A stretch of 64,000 nucleotides of DNA from Ancylobacter aquaticus (GCF_004339465.1 NZ_SMFY01000002.1:248001-312000); one strand, 5' to 3'; shown: positions 17,638-26,334, counted from the stretch's first letter. Numbers and translations are program-made. Notes: generated by a model from the letters alone, not told the origin.

Positions 17638-20280
17638 ATGGCCCTCGTTCCGATCAGCGCAAATGAGCTGGTATCGTCCGTCCGCGCTAAAATGAATGCC
17701 CTCATCGGCAAGGCAAACGCGATCGGCGAGGCTGTGGAAGCGACTGCCGCCGACGCCATCCAGACGGCTGCGGATCGTGAGGCGACAGAGACAGCGGCGG
17801 CGATTGCTGTTGCAGCCCAGGGGGCGACTACACTTGCCGCTGCTGCTGTTGGCGTCTACTCGGCGGCGACACTTTTGGCCGCTATTGCGCTCGGGATATC
17901 CGATGTCGCCGACGGCGATCCGTTTTACGCGACCGGCGCCGACGTGACGTTCACCGGTCTCTATCGCCGGGATGGCTCTGCCGCGACCGAGATCGCCCGG
18001 ACCGCGAAGGTTACCGCCATCCAGGCCAGCGACGCGCTGGCGGGGCACTTCGCCGGCATTGACCATGGGCTTTATCCGACGTGGGGTGACGGCATTCTAA
18101 GTCCGACTGATCGCGGTTTCTGGTTTGACGCGACCGACCCGCGCGCCTTGTTTTCCGATCTCGCAGGCACCATTCCGGCTGTGGCGGGCGACCCGGTAAA
18201 ATATATTCGCCCGCACAGGTCTGTCGCAAATCCAGATATTAATTCTGTAACTGACCGCACCCTGATGACCGGGTTTACCGCGACGGGGGTGACGGCTGGA
18301 ACCGCCACCGGCAGCGACGGGGTATCGACGGTACGCCTTCTCACCGAGACGACGGCGAACGCTGCCCACTACTACCGACATTCTTCCATCACGCCCGTCG
18401 CGCTCAGGCGGTACGTGATCCGCTCGCGCGTCAAGCTCACCAATCGCATCCGGTGCTCGCTTGCTGCCGGCTCCATAGTGGCGGTGTTCGACGTGTCGAC
18501 CGAGTCCGTGGTGTCCGTGTCGACGAACACGGAAGCTAGCGTAAGGCCGGCCTCCAATGGGTTTTACGATATCGCACTCGCGTGGGTTGCTCCGAATGCA
18601 GTAGGTTTTTCGCCGCAAGTCGCTCTCGCCGCTGCTGACGGCTCACTCTCCTATGCCGGGTCGGCCAGCGCAACGATGGCTGTGGAGTATTTCGACGTCC
18701 TGTCAGCGTCTTACGACGGCTTTGTGCAAGCAGACGGCACCAAGGCCCCGGCTCTCGCCGATACCACTGTCGGCACAATTCTCGACCCTGATGGCTCGAA
18801 TGACGCCATGATAATGAGTGCATTCGATCTGACTGGCGCGTCGAAAGTGACGATGGTCGTAGCCGGCGTGCAGGATGCCGCCACCACGTCGCCAAAGATT
18901 GCAGTAGAGCACGGGTATGCTCCTACGGGCGGCTATGGAGTGATGACAGACCGTTCAACGCCGGCGGGGAATATCACCCCGTTTGTGCAAACCAGCGGCA
19001 GTGATTATACATTCTGCAGCAGTCAGGTGCGGGCTGCCGGTTCGCCATTTTGTTTGATCGTCGAGTTCGACCCCGAACAGGCCACGCCGGCCGACCGTGT
19101 TCGGGCGTGGCTGGATGGCGATGAAATCTCATGGCCCACCATCAGCGCTATCGGCACGATGACTGCTGCCAATGCTTTTGCTTCGAGGCCGCTCTACCTC
19201 TTTGCTCGTCTGGGCTCCTCGCTTTTCAGCGACTTGAAAATCGCGGGCATACTGATTGTAGATAGGGATTTGATAGCAGCCGAACGTGAGCGCCTGACCA
19301 GAACAGGAAAATACCGCTCGGGTCAGCCTGCCGTTGAAGGTGGCGTCTTCCCGTGCCGGGCTTTTTCCGACGCTGGCGAGGTCGTGCAGCAGTCTTGGGG
19401 CATGCAGCCCGGCGCCTATGCTCGTGTCGAGATAGAAACCGAGGCCACGGCGATGACCGTGAGCCACTACAACAACATCTCAGGCACGACATACACCGGT
19501 TTCAGCCAGATCGGCGTCACGGTCGACGGGGCATGGCAGCAGGACATCACGCCTGCCGGCTTGGGCGCCGGCTCCAGCATGATCACCCTCCCGGATGGGC
19601 CGAAGTTGGTTTCCTTCGTGGCTGGCTTGCAGACCAAGCGGCCGGGCGAAGACATTATCGGGTCCTGGGTGACAAAGGTGAAAGCCAATGCTCCTATGCA
19701 ACAGGTGTTTCGGTCGTCTACTAAGGTGCTGATTTATGGTGACAGTATCGGCGTCGGGGCGAACGCCTCACCCGTCCAGCGATACGGGTGGCCGATGCGA
19801 TTGCGCGCGGCGCTGCACCCCGTGCAGGTTGCCGTCGAGGGATATGGCTGGCGCTCTCTCTATGAGGACGCAGTAGACGACGCCGCCAAGAAGGCTTTCG
19901 TTCGCAAGATACTGGCGCACCGCCCTGATATCCTCTGGATGGCTATCGGGACGAATGACTATTTTCTGGCACAGTGGAATGCCGCGACTTTTGGCGCCGC
20001 GTATGCTGACATCCTCGATAGGCTTCATGCGGCCCTTCCCGGATTGCGAATTTACGCGCAGACGCCGCTTTCGCGGGCCGTCGAAGCAACGAACGCCGCA
20101 GGATCGACCACTGGCGCCTACAGGTCCGCTATCGCCACTGCTTGCACCGGAAAGTCGTGGGTGACGCTGATCGACGGGACAGCAATCATGACCACGGCGT
20201 CGCTGGCGGATGGCGTTCACCCTACGACGGCGGGGCACGGCATCTACGCGGACTATGTTAAGGGCGTGCTGGGCTGGTGA
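17638..20280 (+). CDS. Tail fibre with C-terminal SGNH/GDSL esterase domain
   Basis: 880 aa. The first 100 residues are alanine-rich and helical, suitable for a trimeric stalk or tail attachment. Beta-rich segments follow; residues about 370-560 resemble a concanavalin-like lectin fold (PADRVRAWLDGDEISWP). The C-terminal 180 residues are an SGNH hydrolase: block I YGDSIGVG with Ser703, block III GTND at 771-774 and block V DGVHP with Asp858 and His861, a complete Ser-Asp-His triad. Tail esterases of this kind remove O-acetyl groups from capsule or O-antigen during adsorption. The gene converges on, and overlaps by 23 bp, a second SGNH gene on the other strand. Confidence 0.82.
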   Translation: MALVPISANELVSSVRAKMNALIGKANAIGEAVEATAADAIQTAADREATETAAAIAVAAQGATTLAAAAVGVYSAATLLAAIALGISDVADGDPFYATGADVTFTGLYRRDGSAATEIARTAKVTAIQASDALAGHFAGIDHGLYPTWGDGILSPTDRGFWFDATDPRALFSDLAGTIPAVAGDPVKYIRPHRSVANPDINSVTDRTLMTGFTATGVTAGTATGSDGVSTVRLLTETTANAAHYYRHSSITPVALRRYVIRSRVKLTNRIRCSLAAGSIVAVFDVSTESVVSVSTNTEASVRPASNGFYDIALAWVAPNAVGFSPQVALAAADGSLSYAGSASATMAVEYFDVLSASYDGFVQADGTKAPALADTTVGTILDPDGSNDAMIMSAFDLTGASKVTMVVAGVQDAATTSPKIAVEHGYAPTGGYGVMTDRSTPAGNITPFVQTSGSDYTFCSSQVRAAGSPFCLIVEFDPEQATPADRVRAWLDGDEISWPTISAIGTMTAANAFASRPLYLFARLGSSLFSDLKIAGILIVDRDLIAAERERLTRTGKYRSGQPAVEGGVFPCRAFSDAGEVVQQSWGMQPGAYARVEIETEATAMTVSHYNNISGTTYTGFSQIGVTVDGAWQQDITPAGLGAGSSMITLPDGPKLVSFVAGLQTKRPGEDIIGSWVTKVKANAPMQQVFRSSTKVLIYGDSIGVGANASPVQRYGWPMRLRAALHPVQVAVEGYGWRSLYEDAVDDAAKKAFVRKILAHRPDILWMAIGTNDYFLAQWNAATFGAAYADILDRLHAALPGLRIYAQTPLSRAVEATNAAGSTTGAYRSAIATACTGKSWVTLIDGTAIMTTASLADGVHPTTAGHGIYADYVKGVLGW

Positions 20281-20956
20281 TGTAGGGGCGGATGGCGTCG
20301 GCCCAAAGGCGGTAGCAAGCGCCGTTTAGGTGGACGCCGTCGATGCTGCACCGCGCTGGCAAGACACCATCGGGAGCGATCGACGCATTTAGATCGACGA
20401 ACGTGCATGCGCCTGCCTCGCACTTCGCCCGCAGTCTGGCGTTCAGATCGGCGATCAGCGGGTTCCGCTCGCTGCGCCAGCCCCCGCCGACATAAAGCGT
20501 GGACTGAACGTAGATCTGCATGGACGGGCGCATTTTCTCGATGAGGGCACTATAGCGGGCGAAGGTCGCCTCAACATCGCTGCCCATCATGAAGTCGTTT
20601 GTCCCGAGCATCAGGAATGCCTTGGCCGCCCCCGTTGATGTCACGGTGTCCACCCGCGCCAGCGCACCGGCCGTCGTGTCGTACCCTATGCCCCGGTTGG
20701 CGATGCTGGCGCCGGGAAATATGGACTGCCAGTCGCCCATTTCGGTGAGAGAGTCCCCTACCATCACGATGCCGGCCTCTGCCGGGAATTCCCGAAACAG
20801 GCTCGTGCGATGCGCGTATCGCTCATTGGTCGGCGTGACGCTGGCGGCGCTCGACGGTGCAAGATAGCGATGCAACCCGGCGCGGTAGGCGATGGCACCA
20901 CTCGCTGCGCCCGCCACGAACGCGCAGGCCAGCGCCACTGCCAACCGCGCGCGCAT
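20258..20956 (-). CDS. Membrane-anchored SGNH hydrolase (cargo)
   Basis: 232 aa from the ATG at 20956; GAGGTGAG six bases upstream decides this start over one seven codons earlier. An N-terminal hydrophobic segment (about 5-25) anchors or exports it. Catalytic blocks are GDSL with Ser69, GTND at 118-121 and DGVH with Asp206 and His209. Four cysteines (KCEAGAC, RCS, NGACY) suggest disulfides and a periplasmic site. It is distinct from the tail-fibre esterase on the opposite strand. It may edit acyl groups on the lysogen's surface glycans; this is inferred from neighbours (methyltransferase and acyltransferase). Confidence 0.82.
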   Translation of the reverse strand: MRARLAVALACAFVAGAASGAIAYRAGLHRYLAPSSAASVTPTNERYAHRTSLFREFPAEAGIVMVGDSLTEMGDWQSIFPGASIANRGIGYDTTAGALARVDTVTSTGAAKAFLMLGTNDFMMGSDVEATFARYSALIEKMRPSMQIYVQSTLYVGGGWRSERNPLIADLNARLRAKCEAGACTFVDLNASIAPDGVLPARCSIDGVHLNGACYRLWADAIRPYITSPARP

Positions 20957-20961
20957 GTTGC

Positions 20962-21099
20962 TCACCTCACCGACCACGCATTGAAGCAGTCATCGCAAAC
21001 CGTCTGTCCCGGCTTCCTGTTGGGGCAGGCCGGGTCGCCGCATCCAGCGGTGACGTTGAAATAGCGACGCAGGCGCGCCAGCACTTTCCTGATGATCAC
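20962..21099 (-). CDS. 45-aa basic zinc-ribbon-like protein
   Basis: Start chosen as GTG at 21099, preceded by AGGGGGAG at about ten bases; the frame is open 21 codons further. The N-terminal half is basic (IIRKVLARLRRYF), and the C-terminal half carries four cysteines in CGDPACPNRKPGQTVCDDC, a likely zinc knuckle. It ends five bases before the SGNH start, so the two are one operon. Too small to assign a function. Confidence 0.45.
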   Translation of the reverse strand: MIIRKVLARLRRYFNVTAGCGDPACPNRKPGQTVCDDCFNAWSVR

Positions 21100-21285
21100 G
21101 GTCGTCGCTCCCCCTGAGGGGCGGTAGCCTAATCCCGTGCCGGGGGGCGCCGCAAGCGCCATTCATCGAACACTCCAGCCGCCCTCAGGTCGGCTTTTAT
21201 ATTGTTAGGCTGCCGCTACCATCCCAGTACCCCCATGGCGCCACTGGTTGCACCTGTATATGTTATCGCAATGCTCGGGGGGCTC

Positions 21286-22197
21286 ATGGAAAAGACATAT
21301 CATTTCCGACACATCGAAGTCTGCAACATGTGCGGCGGCGACGCGTCCAAGGCGAAGTCCCTTGGCATGAGGTTAGATCGTAGCCAAGGTGTAAACCCGA
21401 AAGCAAAACTAGGGGTAGCCGTTGGTGTTGCGAAGTGTTCCGATTGTGGGCTCATATTTTCCCAGCCCATGCCCATCCCTGCATCAATTCACGATCATTA
21501 TGGCATACCTCCGGAGACCTATTGGCGAGACCATTACTTCGCGGTCGAACCAGACTATTTTGGCATTCAAATCGATACCGCCAAGCGGCTGCTCGACTTC
21601 ACTCCCGGTATGAAGGCGCTCGATATCGGCGCCGGGCTAGGCAAGACCATGGTCGCGCTTGACCGCGCCGGCTTCGCGACTTGGGGGATAGAGCCGTCTG
21701 TGCCATTTCGGAACAAGGCTCTTGAAATGAACGGAATTTCGGCAGAGCGGTTGCAAAATGCGAAGGTCGAAGAGGCCATTTTTGAGGAACGTTTCTTCGA
21801 CTTCATAACGTTTGGCGCTGTGCTTGAGCACTTGTATGACCCGGCGGAGTCTATCGAATCCGCTATGCGGTGGCTGCGACCCGGCGGGATTATCCAGATC
21901 GAGGTTCCGTCATCCGGGCACTTCATGGCCAAGCTGTTCAACTTGTATTTTATGATGCGTGGGACCAATTACGTTACCAACCTCAGTCCCATGCACGCAC
22001 CGTTCCACCTTTATGAGTTCTCATTGGAGAGCTTTCGTCGACATGCGACCACGGCCGGATACAGTATCGCCCATAGTTATTTCGACGTGGCATCGATCCA
22101 CCAAATTCCGAGGTTTTTGCACCCGCTCGCCCGCGCATGGATGAAGCGCAATGACAGCGGGATGCAACTAACCGTGTATCTGCGCAAGCCTGGTTAA
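21286..22197 (+). CDS. SAM-dependent methyltransferase with N-terminal zinc site
   Basis: 303 aa from the ATG at 21286, after GGGGGGC; the frame is open 28 codons upstream. Cys13, Cys16, Cys51 and Cys54 (CNMCG ... CSDCG) form a zinc-binding unit as in sugar C-methyltransferases. The class I methyltransferase core follows with motif I ALDIGAGLG at 111-119, an acidic residue at IEPS and FGAVLEHLYDP as the post-core motif. The C-terminal third is hydrophobic in parts (AKLFNLYFMMRG) and may contact membrane lipids. Such enzymes commonly methylate glycan or lipid-linked sugars. Codon use is more AT-rich than the surrounding phage and host genes, suggesting cargo of different origin. Confidence 0.8.
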   Translation: MEKTYHFRHIEVCNMCGGDASKAKSLGMRLDRSQGVNPKAKLGVAVGVAKCSDCGLIFSQPMPIPASIHDHYGIPPETYWRDHYFAVEPDYFGIQIDTAKRLLDFTPGMKALDIGAGLGKTMVALDRAGFATWGIEPSVPFRNKALEMNGISAERLQNAKVEEAIFEERFFDFITFGAVLEHLYDPAESIESAMRWLRPGGIIQIEVPSSGHFMAKLFNLYFMMRGTNYVTNLSPMHAPFHLYEFSLESFRRHATTAGYSIAHSYFDVASIHQIPRFLHPLARAWMKRNDSGMQLTVYLRKPG

Positions 22198-22234
22198 TCC
22201 ATCGCCGCAAGCGCCCACCACTGACGCCATCCAA

Positions 22235-22269
22235 AGCCGCCCCTCCGGGCGGCTTTTTCGTATCCCGAC
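22235..22269. repeat. 35-bp direct repeat, copy 1, containing a rho-independent terminator
   Basis: GCCGCCC-CTCC-GGGCGGC followed by five T (stem 22236-22253, T run 22254-22258) ends the methyltransferase transcript. The same 35 bp recurs exactly at 23844-23878. The preceding CCATCCAAA extension also recurs at 23462-23470. Confidence 0.85.
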
Positions 22270-22365
22270 CTCTGACGTGGTTTATCGGCGCCGCGTTTTC
22301 GGCAAGTGGCGCTTGAGGTGAGGCGAGCAAAGGGGCGAGGGCGCGACCTCTGGATGCCGGCCTCG

Positions 22366-23453
22366 TTATCGAGCTGGGGCTACTTTTGACCTCCAGCGTT
22401 CGCGCAACGGTCTATCCATATACTGCTCAAGCAAGTAGCTGGTCGCAATCAAGATCAACAAAAACACGACGCCAATAAATACTGGTGGTGCGTCAGGCGA
22501 AATTCGGTTTGCAAACCCGTTCACGAGCCAAATCATCGGCCAGTGGATGGCGTACATTGGGAATGACAGCGTACCAAGAAGACCCATGAAGTTAGGGGCG
22601 ATTTCGTTCGAGCACTTGCTGAGCGCCCAGATGGACAGTGGAAAAAGAAACCCGATACAGACTAGGTCATATATCGCCCGCCAATCGGCGCCGACAGGCG
22701 CAAGAAGCAGCGCCGCGACGAACAGAAGGTATACCCATGGGCTGTGATTGTACCCTTCCCCCCTTAGGCGGTGCACTGCGATGCCCGCGCTAAATGAGAA
22801 AATTGTTCGCAGTATTCCCGCTGGCATCTGGTGAAAATCTACACCGATATTTGCACTCCCATCAATGAACGAAAAGAACGAAAAGCCTAAGAACGATAAT
22901 GCAAGTATTAGATATAGACCTCTCCCGCCGAGTCGCATCCACCAAGCATAAAGCACGTTCGCCGCAAGCTCGTATATTAATGACCATGCCGGCACATTGA
23001 GGGGCGCAATTGGTCCTCCCAAGATGAACGGAAAAAATACCAGAGCCGACGCGAGCGCTATGGAGAACTCTCCTGTCGGAATCGCTGATGGTGAACCTGT
23101 CGCCAACAGGGCCGCAGCCAACAGGGCGCCCAAAACAAGCCCAACAAAGTACACCGGGTAAAACCGCCGGGCACGAAGTTTGAAAAATGAAAAGGTCGTC
23201 AGGCGAGACGAAAATCCGTCTCATAGCGATGAGCGAGCACAAACCCGCTAAGAGCAAAGAAGACGTCCACGGCAAGATAGCCGCCGGGTGCTATGCGCCC
23301 GAAAAACGGCCATGCGTGGAATAGAACAACAATGAAAGCAGCGACGCCGCGAAGGCCATCCAGCGCATAGAAACGCCTGTACCGAGAAATTGCACCTGCG
23401 CCGCCATCAACTGCCCGCCGATCACCCGTCTCCAAAGCGTGCCTCACTCGCAA
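22366..23453 (-). pseudogene. Acyltransferase 3 (OafA-like), frameshifted
   Basis: Two frames together give one membrane O-acyltransferase. The 5' part has FYALDGLRGVAAFIVVLFHAWP with the conserved catalytic-type His and Arg, and GGYLAVDVFFALSGFVLAHRYETDF. The 3' part continues TTFSFFKLRARRFYPVYFVGLV and about eight further membrane segments up to YLLEQYMDRPLRERW. The frames join if one base is added to the AAAA run at 23211-23214 (TTTT on the coding strand). The only in-frame start is TTG at 23453 or GTG two codons later, without a clear ribosome-binding site, so the 5' end may also be damaged. Intact relatives O-acetylate O-antigen, capsule or other glycans at the inner membrane. Confidence 0.83.
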
Positions 23454-23892
23454 TCATAGTCCCATCCAAAGCCGCCCCTCCGGGCGGCCTACCCCTTCGG
23501 GGCGCCGAACATCTCGGCTGAGGCTTAGCGACCGCTGGCGAGTTTGCCGGACGCGCCCGAAAGCGCGCCCGGCCACCTAACCAAGGCTCTGGCGGAGAAA
23601 TGGTCGGGCGGGGCTGCCTATAGCCGAGAGAGCCGACCTTTGGGAAGCCTCTTGGCATTTCTCAAGCCACCCACCTAGCGTTTTGGGGCGCAGGCTTGCG
23701 GACCTGCGCCCCAGTCGTCCGACCAAATTTGGGAAACGACCTTTGGTCGAGCCCCGGATTGTCTTGGCACAATCGACCGATGTCAAAGGGGTCGTCGCGC
23801 GCCTCTTAAAGTTGGCCCAGACCGTTAGCCCATCACATTTCCCAGCCGCCCCTCCGGGCGGCTTTTTCGTATCCCGACATCGGAGTGATCCT
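23454..23892. other. Non-coding, hairpin-rich stretch of 439 bp upstream of the endolysin
   Basis: No gene fits. A repeat of the terminator stem occurs at 23471-23488 without a T run. Between 23546 and 23774 there are four separate hairpins: 23546-23573 (stem with one mismatch, loop CCGAAA), 23684-23713 (11-bp perfect stem, 8-nt loop), 23720-23749 (8-bp perfect stem) and 23757-23774 (6-bp stem, loop CTTGGC). A perfect terminator closes the stretch at 23845-23867. It may be a structured RNA or a decayed gene replaced by palindromes. Confidence 0.5.
23844..23878. repeat. 35-bp direct repeat, copy 2, containing a rho-independent terminator
   Basis: Identical to 22235-22269. Stem 23845-23862, T run 23863-23867. 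It lies 15 bp before the endolysin start, insulating the lysis cassette from upstream transcription unless read-through or antitermination occurs. Confidence 0.85.
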
Positions 23893-25143
23893 ATGACCGC
23901 CTTTGGCGACTTCACGGGCCGCGCGGAGCGGCTCGACGACATCGATCTGCCTCGCATCGCCTCGCGCATCGGCGTCGGCGAGGATGAACTCCATGCGCTG
24001 ATCGAGGTGGAGACCAAGGGCGGCGGCTTCGACAGCCGGGGCCGCCCGCGCATCCTGTTCGAGCCGCATGTCTTCTATCGTTGCCTGTCGGGCGCCAAGC
24101 GCGACAAGGCCGTGGCGCAGGGGCTCGCCTATGCGAAGTGGGGGCAGAAGCCCTATGGCAAGGAAAGCGAGCAGTATCCCCGCCTGGTGCGCGCCATGGC
24201 GATCGACGAGACGGCAGCGCTGAAGGCGTGCAGCTGGGGCCTGCCGCAGATCCTTGGCGAGAACCACGCCATGATTGGATTCAGCTCCGTGCAGGACATG
24301 GTGCGCGCCTTCCTCGATGACGAGGAAGCGCACCTCGAGGCCATGGTCGCCTTCATCCGCGCGGCGAAGATCGACGATGATTTGCGGCGGATCGCGGCGC
24401 TCAATCGCCCCTCGACGGCTGAGGATTGGCGGGAGGTGGCGCGGCCCTATAACGGCCCGAAATACGCCAAGCATGGCTATCACACGCGGCTCGCCAAGGC
24501 GCATGTGAAGTGGCGCGGCATCCGTGACACGGCTTGGTCGGCGCCGCTGCCGCCGGCGCGGCCGGCCGATATTGACCTGGTGGCTGCCCCGGCGCAGATC
24601 GCCGCGCCGGCCATGACGGAATACGAGGTGCGCGCGCTGCAGCAGCAGCTGAAGGATGCGCTTTACGACCCGGGATTCGTCGACGGAAAGATGGGCACCC
24701 GCACGAGGGCGGAACTGTTCGCCGTCCAGACCGACAATGGCCTGCCGGCGACGGGCGAGATGAACCCGGAGACCCGGGCGTTCATCCTCACCCATGGCGT
24801 GCCGACGCGGCACCTGGCACCGGAGCGCGAGACGGCGACTGCGGCGAGCCTCGCCGGGGCCGGACGGCTTCCGCCGGCGGCGCAGGCGGCGCTGAAGGGT
24901 GGCTTCTGGGCCAAGGTGCAGGCGGCGTTCGCGACCGTCGCCATGATGATCTATGGCGCGTGGGAACAATCCGGCGATACCCTGTCGGCGCTCTCTCCCT
25001 TCAAAGAGGATCTGTTCGCCGCCGGGCCTTGGCTGTTCTTTGGCGCGGTGATCGCCATCTCGCTCGTGCTCTGGCTGCGCTCGCGCAACGCCGTCGACCA
25101 GACGGTGCGGGCGGTGCGCCTCGGCCGCGACACGGGGGCATGA
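23893..25143 (+). CDS. Endolysin: N-acetylmuramidase with peptidoglycan-binding and C-terminal membrane segment
   Basis: 416 aa from the ATG at 23893, preceded by GGAGTGATCCT. Residues about 20-197 form an N-acetylmuramidase domain (DUF3380 type): IEVETKGGGF with Glu38/Glu40 as candidate catalytic acids, ILFEPHVFY, SWGLPQILGENH and ARPYNGPKYAKHGYH. A PG_binding_1 domain (about 242-292, ALQQQLKDALYDPGFVDGKMG, abridged) follows. The tail has a hydrophobic stretch near 345-355 and a clear membrane segment at about 380-396 (FFGAVIAISLVLWL), unusual for a muramidase endolysin. It is the first gene of the lysis cassette, with the holin three bases downstream. Confidence 0.88.
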   Translation: MTAFGDFTGRAERLDDIDLPRIASRIGVGEDELHALIEVETKGGGFDSRGRPRILFEPHVFYRCLSGAKRDKAVAQGLAYAKWGQKPYGKESEQYPRLVRAMAIDETAALKACSWGLPQILGENHAMIGFSSVQDMVRAFLDDEEAHLEAMVAFIRAAKIDDDLRRIAALNRPSTAEDWREVARPYNGPKYAKHGYHTRLAKAHVKWRGIRDTAWSAPLPPARPADIDLVAAPAQIAAPAMTEYEVRALQQQLKDALYDPGFVDGKMGTRTRAELFAVQTDNGLPATGEMNPETRAFILTHGVPTRHLAPERETATAASLAGAGRLPPAAQAALKGGFWAKVQAAFATVAMMIYGAWEQSGDTLSALSPFKEDLFAAGPWLFFGAVIAISLVLWLRSRNAVDQTVRAVRLGRDTGA

Positions 25144-25146
25144 GCC

Positions 25147-25566
25147 ATGGGCTGGCTTTGGAAGTTAGCCACCTGGGCGCTGTCCTTCGCCTCCAGCGGG
25201 GCAGTCGGCCGGGTGCTCGACACCTTCGACAAGAGGACCGATGCGCAGACCGAAAAGGAGCGGATGCACACCGAGGTGACGAAAGAGGCGATCCGCGCCG
25301 AGGTGGAAGCGCAGAAGGCGGGGCGCGAAATCCTCATTGCCGAGCAGGGCCGCTGGTACACGGCGATCATTCGGCCGCTCTTCGCACTGCCGTTCGTCAT
25401 CTACATCTGGAAGCTGGTCGTCTGGGACAAGGTGCTGTCGCTCGGCGCAACCGATCCGCTCTCGACGCAGCTCTCCGACATCATGCTGACCGTGATCGGC
25501 GCCTTCTTCATCGGCCGCACAACCGAAAAGGTGGTGGACCGCATCATGTCAGGAAGGGGCCGCTGA
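25147..25566 (+). CDS. 3TM-type holin
   Basis: 139 aa. A short N-terminal hydrophobic helix (MGWLWKLATWALSF) is followed by a charged helical stretch (KERMHTEVTKEAIRAEVEAQ) and two membrane segments (about 80-96 and 112-128), ending in a basic tail. This is the pattern of the GTA/phage 3TM holin family, which triggers lysis by opening the inner membrane to endolysin. It sits between the endolysin and a second small membrane protein, overlapping the latter by one base. Confidence 0.8.
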   Translation: MGWLWKLATWALSFASSGAVGRVLDTFDKRTDAQTEKERMHTEVTKEAIRAEVEAQKAGREILIAEQGRWYTAIIRPLFALPFVIYIWKLVVWDKVLSLGATDPLSTQLSDIMLTVIGAFFIGRTTEKVVDRIMSGRGR

Positions 25567-25811
25567 TGCCGCCGCCAGTGCACTTCGAGGATCTCGATGA
25601 CGAGGTCAAAGAGTTCCTTTTGAGCCTCGACAAGGAGAAGGTCTCCAAGCTCAACGAGGCCGTGCGCTTCTACGATGCGTCGAAGACCGTGTCGAAGTTC
25701 CTGCGGATATGCCTCTACACGACCGTCGCAATCTTCATCACCACTGCGGCCTTGGGGGAGGCCATTCAGAAGATTTGGGGCTGGGTAACTTCGACAGGAG
25801 GCCCGAAATGA
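25566..25811 (+). CDS. Small single-TM protein of the lysis cassette
   Basis: 81 aa. The acidic N-terminal half (DLDDEVKEFLLSLDKEKV) is soluble and one membrane segment lies near residues 50-66 (LYTTVAIFITTAALG). Its start is within one base of the holin stop and its stop overlaps the next start (ATGA). Antiholin, pinholin or inner spanin-like roles are possible; sequence does not decide. Confidence 0.6.
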   Translation: MPPPVHFEDLDDEVKEFLLSLDKEKVSKLNEAVRFYDASKTVSKFLRICLYTTVAIFITTAALGEAIQKIWGWVTSTGGPK

Positions 25812-26230
25812 TCTGGCGTGTCACGACACTCATGTCGCTCGCCCTGCTCGCCGGCTGGGCCGGTTGGCAGGTTTCCGATAGGTCGCCGCCGGTCGTGGTC
25901 TATTCCGCCAAACCCGAGGGGCCTGCCACTGCCGGCGGCCCGCTGCGCATCTCCTACACACTCAACCGCCTTCGCCAGTGCGACACCATCGTCGATCGCA
26001 TGGTCGTCGACAGCCGGCAGACCCGCTTCATCCTCGATCCGCTGATCTTTGCGACCGGGGCGGGGCCGATCGGCCAGGAGCAATATGTCTCGGTCGTCAA
26101 CGTGCCTGCGGAGGCGGCGCCGGGCCCGGCCATCTACCGAACGACATCCCGGTTCACGTGCAGCCCCATCAACGCGCTCTGGCCGATCTATGCACCGTCG
26201 CGGGAGATCGGCTTTGTCATCGCCCCGTGA
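25808..26230 (+). CDS. Exported or membrane-anchored protein of the lysis cassette
   Basis: 140 aa. An N-terminal hydrophobic segment (LMSLALLAGWAGW) is followed by a beta-rich periplasmic domain with PLRISYTLNRLRQCD and FTCSPINALWPIY; two cysteines may form a disulfide. Its start overlaps the previous stop, and a strong terminator follows, so it is the last lysis gene. A spanin-like role is conceivable by position only. Confidence 0.6.
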   Translation: MIWRVTTLMSLALLAGWAGWQVSDRSPPVVVYSAKPEGPATAGGPLRISYTLNRLRQCDTIVDRMVVDSRQTRFILDPLIFATGAGPIGQEQYVSVVNVPAEAAPGPAIYRTTSRFTCSPINALWPIYAPSREIGFVIAP

Positions 26231-26302
26231 TGGGCGGAACACTGGCAGATTCTCCGTGTTTTCATAGGCGCCGCTGACTGCGGCGGCTGTCGTCACCACC
26301 TG

Positions 26303-26334
26303 CCCCGCCCTCCTTCGGGAGGGCGGGGCTTTTG
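26303..26334 (+). terminator. Rho-independent terminator of the lysis cassette
   Basis: Perfect 11-bp stem CCCCGCCCTCC / GGAGGGCGGGG with TTCG loop, followed by CTTTTG. Confidence 0.92.
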
